Below, piece after piece: positions 1 through 3,756 of a stretch of DNA of 8,042 nt. Position numbers and translations under genes: made by a program. Origin of the DNA: an uncultured Brevundimonas sp. (GTDB taxonomy: Bacteria; Pseudomonadota; Alphaproteobacteria; Caulobacterales; Caulobacteraceae); contig NZ_CALTWS010000127.1 of assembly GCF_943913055.1 (NCBI RefSeq), positions 1 to 8,042 on the forward strand, read 5' to 3'. The notes beneath the pieces were generated by a model. It was not told the DNA's origin and did not search any database. It saw only the letters and a program-made list of their open reading frames with translations. Position 1 is the stretch's first letter, and every line of letters begins with the position of its first letter.

Positions 1-3
1 TGT

Positions 4-78
4 TCCGCGGTAGCTCAGTGGTAGAGCAGCCGACTGTTAATCGGCTGGTCGTAGGTTCGAATCCTACCCGCGGAGCCA
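4..78 (+). tRNA. tRNA-Asn (anticodon GTT)
   Basis: A complete cloverleaf can be folded by eye. The acceptor stem pairs TCCGCGG (4-10) with CCGCGGA (68-74), followed by discriminator G75 and an encoded CCA (76-78). The anticodon arm is GCCGA (29-33), loop CTGTTAA (34-40), TCGGC (41-45), which places anticodon GTT at 36-38 and reads asparagine codons AAC/AAU. The T arm is GTAGG, loop TTCGAAT, CCTAC (51-67). The gene is intact, with its 3' end facing the phage genes. tRNA 3' ends are frequent targets of tyrosine-recombinase integration, so this gene is the likely host attachment locus; that last step is inference because no second att copy is inside the window. Confidence 0.97.
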
Positions 79-144
79 CTCGGTCTTTCAATAAACCTTG
101 AATAATCAACCCCTTGCGGGGCCTTCGCATGGGTCCGGTTGTCG

Positions 145-168
145 CTAGACCCTAACCTGGACCCTAAC
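145..168. repeat. 12-bp imperfect tandem repeat near tRNA
   Basis: CTAGACCCTAAC (145-156) is followed directly by CTGGACCCTAAC (157-168); 11 of 12 bases match, and the shared core is GACCCTAAC. GGGTCC at 131-136 is an inverted match to GGACCC at 159-164. Short direct repeats beside an integration core are often arm-type integrase sites or excisionase sites. That role is inference from position; no integrase is visible here to test it. Confidence 0.6.
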
Positions 169-203
169 GCGACTTCGACGCTACGGCGAGGCCTGAAACG
201 ACG

Positions 204-233
204 ATACGCCCCCCGGCGAACCGGGGGGCGTAT
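204..233. terminator. Perfect 13-bp GC-rich hairpin, possible terminator or leader structure
   Basis: The left arm (204-216, ATACGCCCCCCGG) pairs perfectly with the right arm (221-233, CCGGGGGGCGTAT) around a 4-base loop: CGAA on the plus strand, TTCG on the minus strand. There is no run of T after the stem on either strand, so it is not a textbook intrinsic terminator. On the minus strand it lies at the far end of leftward late transcription and could shield the host tRNA from read-through. On the plus strand it lies 31 bases upstream of the favoured GTG start of the next gene, where it could act as a leader structure. The structure is certain; its function is not. Confidence 0.5.
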
Positions 234-264
234 GATGGTTTGCGAATCGCATCGGAGGCGCGAC

Positions 265-546
265 GTGTTCCAGTGGATCAGAACCCGGACTGAACGCCGG
301 CGGGCCGACCAGGCGGCCTTCGCCGCCGAAGTCGTCGCCACGGCCGACCGGACCCAGGCCTTCTATGACAGCGCCGAACGGGCGTGGTGGCGCGCCCAGG
401 ACGAAGTCCGCAAGGCCGGCGGCGATCGCAAGGCCGTCAGGTTCTGGCGCGCCGTGGTGGACGAACTGGACACCCGCATCGTCCGCGTCTCCCGGCCGGG
501 GCCGGACACCGCGACCCGAATGTGGCTTCGCGATCAAGGGCGATGA
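265..546 (+). CDS. Hypothetical protein, 93 aa, arginine/tryptophan-rich
   Basis: I do not recognise this protein. The favoured start is GTG at 265 because a strong GGAGG (254-258) precedes it by six bases. An in-frame ATG pair at 232-237 and a start at 139 would add 11 or 42 residues, but they run into or through the perfect hairpin and give a non-protein-like, arginine-rich extension. The product is soluble and probably helical. It has a basic N-terminus (RTRTERRR, about residues 6-13), a WW pair at 41-42 and a C-terminal RMWLRDQGR. No signal peptide, membrane segment or metal motif is visible. Its TGA overlaps the ATG of the next gene (ATGA), so the two form an operon. The pair runs opposite to the lysis genes at the element's edge, as accessory (moron-like) genes often do; that role is inference. 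Confidence 0.7.
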   Translation: MFQWIRTRTERRRADQAAFAAEVVATADRTQAFYDSAERAWWRAQDEVRKAGGDRKAVRFWRAVVDELDTRIVRVSRPGPDTATRMWLRDQGR

Positions 547-761
547 CACAGTCCAACGCCGAGCTGTTGAGTCCCGAAGAGACGCGAGGGCTGATCAAAG
601 ACGTCCTTCGCGGCCTGATCGGGAGCGCCAACGCCGCCCGCGCCGCTCCCGCGTCCACATGGCAGGAACAGCGGCGGATTCTGAACCGGATCGAAGGCGA
701 CATGGAACGCCTGGTCCCCGGATCGGTCGCCTGGGCGCGCCAGTCCGGTTTCATGCGCTGA
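543..761 (+). CDS. Hypothetical protein, 72 aa
   Basis: I do not recognise this protein. It begins at an ATG that overlaps the stop of the preceding gene by four bases (ATGA, 543-546). AAGGG (536-540) lies only two bases upstream, so translation is probably coupled to the upstream gene. The product is short and probably all-helical: an acidic N-terminal stretch with SPEETRGLIKDVLRGLIG (about residues 10-27), an alanine-rich linker, then a second helix with WQEQRRILNRIEGDMERL (about 40-57). There are no cysteines, no membrane segment and no signal peptide. It could be a small DNA- or protein-binding partner of the first gene. Its TGA stop (759-761) is directly followed by the reversed TGA of the o-spanin gene (762-764), so the two transcription units converge with no gap. 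Confidence 0.7.
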   Translation: MTQSNAELLSPEETRGLIKDVLRGLIGSANAARAAPASTWQEQRRILNRIEGDMERLVPGSVAWARQSGFMR

Positions 762-1097
762 TCAGAACAGGCGACGCCACCACGGCCGCGCGCGTTCCTC
801 CCGCATTGCCAGCAGCCGGTCGCCCAGCTCGCGTTCGGCCAGCAGGGTTTCGACCGCCAGGCGACGCGCGCCGTCGCACGTCACGATCTGGGCGCCCCGC
901 GTTTGATAGGCGACGTCGAGATCCGCGCGCGTCGGTTCAGCCGGGAGCGTAGCCAGGGCGCAAGGCCGACTAGCCGCCGCCGGAAGCGTCAGGCGCGGCG
1001 GGGCCGCATCCGTCGAGATCGGGGGCGATCCGGCACAGCTCGCGGTCATGATCGCGCAAGCGACCGCTGCGATCGTCATCCAGGGGTGTTTCAGCAT
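762..1097 (-). CDS. Probable o-spanin (Rz1-like outer-membrane lipoprotein)
   Basis: A 111-residue protein with a short lipoprotein signal: basic start MLKHPW, hydrophobic TIAAVACAIM (about 8-17), then a lipobox-like TAS-C with the modified cysteine at 21. After it comes a proline/alanine-rich linker and a helical segment ending in PWWRRLF. Two further cysteines, C47 and C74, sit in RPCALA and VTCDGARR. o-Spanins pair with an inner-membrane i-spanin across the periplasm and fuse or disrupt the outer membrane at the last step of lysis. The start (ATG 1097) lies inside the i-spanin gene in a different frame, giving 128 bases of overlap, the classic overlapping Rz/Rz1 arrangement. A longer reading from 1319 is rejected because its N-terminus is only the arginine/proline-rich shadow of the i-spanin frame. 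It is the last gene of the lysis operon. Confidence 0.85.
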   Translation of the reverse strand: MLKHPWMTIAAVACAIMTASCAGSPPISTDAAPPRLTLPAAASRPCALATLPAEPTRADLDVAYQTRGAQIVTCDGARRLAVETLLAERELGDRLLAMREERARPWWRRLF

Positions 1098-1419
1098 CGT
1101 CGGCGCTCCGGGCCTGGGCCACGGCGTCGGCGGTGACCGCCTGGACCGTGATCGTTTGATGGGAATAGGTGTCGATCCGGCGGACCTGGTCGCCCTCGCC
1201 TTCGGCTTGCAGGCCGCTGGCGTCCGCCTGGTCCTGGGCGGTCGCGGCCTGTGTCTCCGCCGCGTCCAGCTGGTTTTCCGTGGACCAGGGAAGCCAGGAC
1301 CACAGGCGGTTCCAGCCATGCGAGATCAGCGCAACCGCCATGAGGATCGCCAAGGCCGCGATCAGCCAGCCGAGCGGGGCCAGCGGGCCGATCGGGCGGG
1401 TCAGCCAGGCCTTCAGCAT
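970..1419 (-). CDS. Probable i-spanin (Rz-like inner-membrane protein)
   Basis: A 149-residue protein with one N-terminal membrane segment (about residues 14-33, LGWLIAALAILMAVALISHG) after a short basic N-terminus. A long periplasmic, Ala/Gln/Asp-rich predicted coiled coil follows (about 48-115), then a C-terminal tail with C129 and C138 (ELCRIAPDLDGCG). This N-in/C-out layout with a helical ectodomain is that of two-component spanin inner subunits. ATG 1419 is chosen over an in-frame start at 1590 because GGGGAG sits about eight bases upstream and because the extension lies wholly within the DUF6527 gene. The start overlaps the end of that gene by seven bases. The o-spanin gene starts inside its 3' half, which strongly supports the pairing. 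The paired C-terminal cysteines could stabilise a dimer; that is inference. Confidence 0.86.
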   Translation of the reverse strand: MLKAWLTRPIGPLAPLGWLIAALAILMAVALISHGWNRLWSWLPWSTENQLDAAETQAATAQDQADASGLQAEGEGDQVRRIDTYSHQTITVQAVTADAVAQARSADDAETPLDDDRSGRLRDHDRELCRIAPDLDGCGPAAPDASGGG

Positions 1420-1703
1420 GGCCGCCACTCCCCGTTCGTCAGATAGCCGTGCCACTGGCATCCGCCGACCTGAAGGACGGAAGGCGTCAACGTGGGGGCC
1501 TCTTGATTCCCGTCCCAATCCCAGCTTGGGCCGATTTCGACCTCGCCCGCGCGGCGGATCGGCAGGTAGCCTTGCCGACCACAGCCGCACGGACAGATGA
1601 AGCCGAAGCCGGCGCTTTCACCGTCCGAAGTCGCGCAATAGTCGATAGCGCCAGGCGTCTCGCGATGTTCGTCAACATCGTTGACGATGACCGCGCGGAT
1701 CAC
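1413..1703 (-). CDS. DUF6527-like small cysteine-rich protein
   Basis: A 96-residue protein beginning at GTG (1703-1701), which overlaps the endolysin TGA in a GTGA motif. The frame is open further upstream, but that part is the shadow of the endolysin gene. The diagnostic stretch is GFICPCGCGRQGYLPI (about 34-49), then DWDGNQEAPTLTPSVLQ (62-78) and GCQWHGYLTNGEW (81-93). I recognise this as the DUF6527 pattern from memory. C37, C39, C41, C82 and H85 form a plausible zinc site. Its biochemical role is unknown to me. Proteins of this family often sit next to phage lysis genes, and I recall relatives in bacterial ubiquitin-like operons, though I cannot check that here. Position between endolysin and spanins, with overlaps on both sides, says it is co-translated with the lysis cassette. 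Confidence 0.82.
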   Translation of the reverse strand: MIRAVIVNDVDEHRETPGAIDYCATSDGESAGFGFICPCGCGRQGYLPIRRAGEVEIGPSWDWDGNQEAPTLTPSVLQVGGCQWHGYLTNGEWRPC

Positions 1704-2167
1704 GACAGCAGCTCGAAATGCGGGCCGTCGATAAAGTCCGGGCCGGGGTGGCGGACACAATAGGCTTCGACCGCCTTTTTGAGGCCGTCCGGCGACGCGG
1801 GAAGGTCCGACAGGGGGCGATCCCAGACCCCGCCCCAGCGAAGACTGACGCCGTATTCCTTCGCGGCCGTCTGGACGGCGAAGGCGATATGATAGATCGG
1901 CCCCCACTCCCATCGCAGTTGCCCGTTGATCCAGGGGACCAGGTCCGCCGCATGGCCATAGCCGTCGCTTCGGACCAGGTGACGGCTGTTCATCGTCTTC
2001 GACGCTCCGCGCGCCACCAGCCGCTTTTGTTCTTCCAGGGTCCGCACGCCGTCGTGAACGGCGAAGTCCTGGGTAGTCAGCTTGATCGCGCGTTCGATCA
2101 CACGAACCAGGTCGGGATGGACACCCTTGCATTCCGCGCGCGAGTTCGCGCCCAGCGAGTAGGTCAT
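1700..2167 (-). CDS. Endolysin, M15-family peptidase
   Basis: A 155-residue protein at the normal size for single-domain M15 phage endolysins. These zinc enzymes cleave peptide bonds in peptidoglycan (D-Ala-D-Ala or L-Ala-D-Glu type); the exact bond cannot be read from sequence. Visible motifs: GVRTLEEQKRLVARGAS (40-56), SRH...GHAAD (61-75) with probable zinc ligands H63 and D75, RWGGVW (110-115), and the C-terminal GPHFELL with probable third ligand H150. There is no signal peptide or membrane anchor, so release to the periplasm should depend on a holin. ATG 2167 is preceded by CGGAGA at about six bases. The start of the next gene overlaps its stop. It lies 55 bases after the putative holin, a gap that contains a small hairpin. 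Confidence 0.92.
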   Translation of the reverse strand: MTYSLGANSRAECKGVHPDLVRVIERAIKLTTQDFAVHDGVRTLEEQKRLVARGASKTMNSRHLVRSDGYGHAADLVPWINGQLRWEWGPIYHIAFAVQTAAKEYGVSLRWGGVWDRPLSDLPASPDGLKKAVEAYCVRHPGPDFIDGPHFELLS

Positions 2168-2197
2168 TTTCGTCTCCGATGTCAGAAAAGGAACCGG

Positions 2198-2212
2198 GCG
2201 ACCGGCGGTCGC
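2198..2212 (-). promoter_or_regulatory. Small hairpin between holin and endolysin
   Basis: On the minus strand GCGACC-GCC-GGTCGC forms a 6-bp stem with a 3-base loop, followed about ten bases later by a pyrimidine run containing TTTT (2186-2189). It sits in the only sizeable gap (55 bases) inside the lysis operon. It could be a weak attenuator or an RNA-processing or stability element that sets the holin-to-endolysin ratio. The short stem and the distance to the T run make strong termination unlikely. Confidence 0.3.
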
Positions 2213-2222
2213 ATCCGGCGGG

Positions 2223-2612
2223 TTAGTCGCCGGTCGAAACGGTCATGGACGCGGGGCCGGCCTTGGCCTCGATACGCTTGAGGCCGCCCGAAGCCAGGCG
2301 GAACACGACGACGGCCAGGATGGCGCATAGGGCCAGGCCGATGGCGGCCAGGGCCTCGATTCGCCGTTCGGCGACGGCGTCGGGCCACAGGGTCGGTCGC
2401 AACAGGGTCAGGCCGAACAGCCCGATCCCCGACCCGCCAATGATGGCTATGACCCAGGCGACCATGGTCGAAAGCGCGGGACCGGCCAGCGCCAGCATCC
2501 GCACCGCCCATTCGGTCGGCTTGGCAGTCACGGCCGCGCTTTCGGGGGTTCCGGGGCCGGTCACCGCTGCGGCGACGGACGCCATGGCGTCGGCGGCTTG
2601 GGGATCGTTCAT
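2223..2612 (-). CDS. Putative holin, two membrane segments
   Basis: A 129-residue small membrane protein. A polar, Ala/Pro-rich N-terminus of about 35 residues is followed by two hydrophobic segments: about 39-70 (ALAGPALSTMVAWVIAIIGG and onward) and about 86-106 (EALAAIGLALCAILAVVVF). It ends in a basic/polar tail (LKRIEAKAGPAS). Two TM helices, small size and position directly before the endolysin fit a class II-type holin that permeabilises the inner membrane to time lysis. No family-specific motif was recognised, so the assignment rests on topology and context. ATG 2612 has GGAG seven bases upstream and lies one base after the preceding gene's TAG, so the two membrane genes are probably translated together. 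It could be the antiholin instead of the holin. Confidence 0.68.
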   Translation of the reverse strand: MNDPQAADAMASVAAAVTGPGTPESAAVTAKPTEWAVRMLALAGPALSTMVAWVIAIIGGSGIGLFGLTLLRPTLWPDAVAERRIEALAAIGLALCAILAVVVFRLASGGLKRIEAKAGPASMTVSTGD

Positions 2613-2613
2613 C

Positions 2614-2898
2614 CTACAGCTCCGTGATCTGGCCGCCGCGGCCCATGGCGATGTTTCCGAGCTGGCGGTTCACGCTTTCGGAGTTGTTCACCAGCTTCCC
2701 GAGCGCGGCGTTGACGTGTTCCATTTCCACGGTCAGGCGGATCACCTTGTCGGCGACGTCTTCGCGACCCTTGGAATGCTCTTCCAGGCTCATGAGGCGC
2801 TGTGACACGCGGCCCAGCCAAAACGCGAAGAACGCGGTCTGGACCAGGATCGCGAACGCGAGCGAGACGATGCCCGCCCAGGCAGAGGGATTTTGCAA
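2614..2898 (-). CDS. Small one-TM coiled-coil membrane protein in lysis cassette
   Basis: A 94-residue protein starting at TTG (2898-2896), chosen because GGTGGAG sits seven bases upstream. One hydrophobic segment (about 8-29, AGIVSLAFAILVQTAFFAFW) is followed by a charged helix with heptad character (about 31-82, from RVSQRLMSLEEHSKGRE to NRQLGNIAMGRGG). The predicted layout is a membrane anchor with a soluble coiled coil. It is the first gene of the lysis group and sits one base before the putative holin. It could be a holin accessory or antiholin, or a pinholin-like protein; I do not recognise the family with confidence. Nothing in it suggests enzymatic activity. Confidence 0.75.
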   Translation of the reverse strand: MQNPSAWAGIVSLAFAILVQTAFFAFWLGRVSQRLMSLEEHSKGREDVADKVIRLTVEMEHVNAALGKLVNNSESVNRQLGNIAMGRGGQITEL

Positions 2899-3042
2899 GG
2901 CGAGACTCCACCGAATGTCTGGATTGTCGGGCGGCGCTCTATCGGCCGCTCAAGGCCCCGATTTCCGGGGCCGCTGTCCAGATCGCGGTGGCGCGTCGGA
3001 CTTGCTCCGCACCATACCCGATCCAGTGATTCTTCAAAGGGT
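2899..3042 (-). other. Spacer between tail and lysis genes
   Basis: This 144-base gap is the largest between minus-strand genes. It holds a terminator-like hairpin (2954-2972) and the ribosome site of the next gene. A very weak promoter-like pair, TTGAAG (3037-3032) and TATGGT (3016-3011), has 15-base spacing, which is shorter than ideal. A 32-codon open frame beginning TTG at 3037 has no ribosome site and is not called. The gap probably divides tail and lysis modules. Confidence 0.45.
2954..2972 (-). terminator. Terminator-like hairpin after the DUF2793 gene
   Basis: On the minus strand GGCCCCG-GAAAT-CGGGGCC forms a perfect 7-bp GC stem with a 5-base loop, followed by TTGAGC. The T run is minimal, so termination would be weak or partial. 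The position 70-90 bases after the DUF2793 stop, before the lysis genes, suits an intrinsic terminator or attenuator that lowers lysis-gene expression relative to tail genes. Function is inferred. Confidence 0.42.
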
Positions 3043-3747
3043 TCAGGACGTCGGCGCGGTGAAGGTCAGGGCCTGGATCACGACGCGGACCTTGCCGCCG
3101 GTGAAGCTCCCGCTCGTCGCCGTCACGCGAACCGGCGTGGGCGAATAGAAGGCGGTCGGGCCGATGACGCCGATGTTGTTCGAACCCAGGGCCGCGCCCA
3201 GCGAGCCGCCGAACTGGGTCGGGTTGCCCGACACCCCGACGTCGTAGCTGGGCGCGCCCGTGACGGCCTGGGTGGTCCGCGACGACACCGCCAGGACGAT
3301 GGCGCGATCCGGGATGATCCCACCCCCCACGGCCGCCGTGAAGGCCCCGGACAGGGTGATTTCCTCTTCGACGCACACCAGGCTCAAGCCGCCGCCGTTC
3401 GCCGTCCCGGCCAGCCGCGAAGACCATAGGCCGTCCGCGTAAGTCACGATCACCCGTTCGGCTTCGACATAGGCCAGCCAGCCCGCGAACGGGGCATAGA
3501 AGACCCAGGCCCCGAACTCCCAGACCGCGACCTGGCCAGTGTGGCCCGACCATGCGCCGCTCGCCGACGCCGGAACGATATAGCTATCCCCGTTCGCGGG
3601 CGATCCGGGCGGCGCCGTGATCGCGCGCGACTTCACCACGGTCTGGGTGAAGGTGTTCAGCAGCATGAGGCCCGCGTTGTGCGTGACTTCCTTTTGCGCC
3701 TGGCCCTGGGCGATGAAAGGCAGGGCCAGTTTGGGTGTCGTGGTCAT
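3043..3747 (-). CDS. DUF2793 domain phage tail protein
   Basis: A 234-residue protein. The N-terminal half (about 1-115) has the DUF2793 hallmark, LALPFIAQGQAQKEVTHN (7-24), followed by ITAPPGSPANGDSYIVP (43-59) and the aromatic WEFGAWVFYAPFAGWLAYV (76-94). The C-terminal half (about 120-230) is a Gly/Thr/Val-rich beta region with PDRAIVLAVSSRTTQAVTGA (146-165) and FTGGKVRVVIQAL (215-227), of the kind seen at the ends of tail-fibre or tail-tip proteins. In alphaproteobacterial prophages such proteins follow the tail-tip gene and are thought to belong to the distal tail, possibly touching the cell surface; no exact role is established to my knowledge. ATG 3747 has AGGG about seven bases upstream. 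It begins nine bases after the tail-tip gene stop, so both are in one operon. Confidence 0.88.
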   Translation of the reverse strand: MTTTPKLALPFIAQGQAQKEVTHNAGLMLLNTFTQTVVKSRAITAPPGSPANGDSYIVPASASGAWSGHTGQVAVWEFGAWVFYAPFAGWLAYVEAERVIVTYADGLWSSRLAGTANGGGLSLVCVEEEITLSGAFTAAVGGGIIPDRAIVLAVSSRTTQAVTGAPSYDVGVSGNPTQFGGSLGAALGSNNIGVIGPTAFYSPTPVRVTATSGSFTGGKVRVVIQALTFTAPTS

Positions 3748-3756
3748 GGGCGATCC

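Larger units (their letters stand above)
79..264. other. tRNA-prophage junction, candidate attachment region
   Basis: This is the 186-base stretch between the tRNA-Asn gene and the first gene of the element. It holds no convincing gene. The part just after the tRNA (79-109) is AT-richer than the rest of the window, followed by a short CCCC-TTGC-GGGG hairpin (110-121), a 12-bp tandem repeat (145-168) and a perfect 13-bp hairpin (204-233). An intact tRNA next to phage late genes, with repeats between them, is the arrangement expected of an attL or attR site. The core crossover sequence cannot be defined because the opposite end of the element is outside the window. I see no clear sigma70-type promoter. 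Confidence 0.5.

Noticed and set aside
110..121. CCCC-TTGC-GGGG mini-hairpin after the tRNA as a tRNA terminator
   Set aside because: The stem is only four base pairs and is followed by CCTTCG, not a T run, so I do not call it a terminator.
139..264. N-terminal extension of the 93-residue plus-strand gene (ATG 139 or ATG 232)
   Set aside because: The extension runs through the tandem repeat and perfect hairpin and is low-complexity and basic. The GTG at 265 has a much better ribosome site (GGAGG, six bases).
15..341. Minus-strand frame ending RIRTYDQPINSRLLYH
   Set aside because: The C-terminus is the antisense translation of the tRNA-Asn gene, a well-known annotation artefact, and the rest crosses the hairpin and the start of the plus-strand gene.
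1420..1590. Upstream extension of the i-spanin reading frame to 1590
   Set aside because: It would place 57 Arg/Pro-rich residues before the membrane segment, entirely within the DUF6527 gene. ATG 1419 has a GGGGAG ribosome site.
1704..2132. Upstream extension of the DUF6527 frame to 2132
   Set aside because: It is the shadow of the endolysin gene in another frame. The GTGA overlap start at 1703 gives a normal-looking protein.
2939..3037. 32-codon minus-strand frame (TTG 3037) in the tail-lysis spacer, also reachable by a frameshift near the DUF2793 stop
   Set aside because: The peptide looks fairly protein-like, but it has no ribosome site, an unsupported TTG start and no slippery sequence. 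The DUF2793 protein ends naturally at its own TGA.
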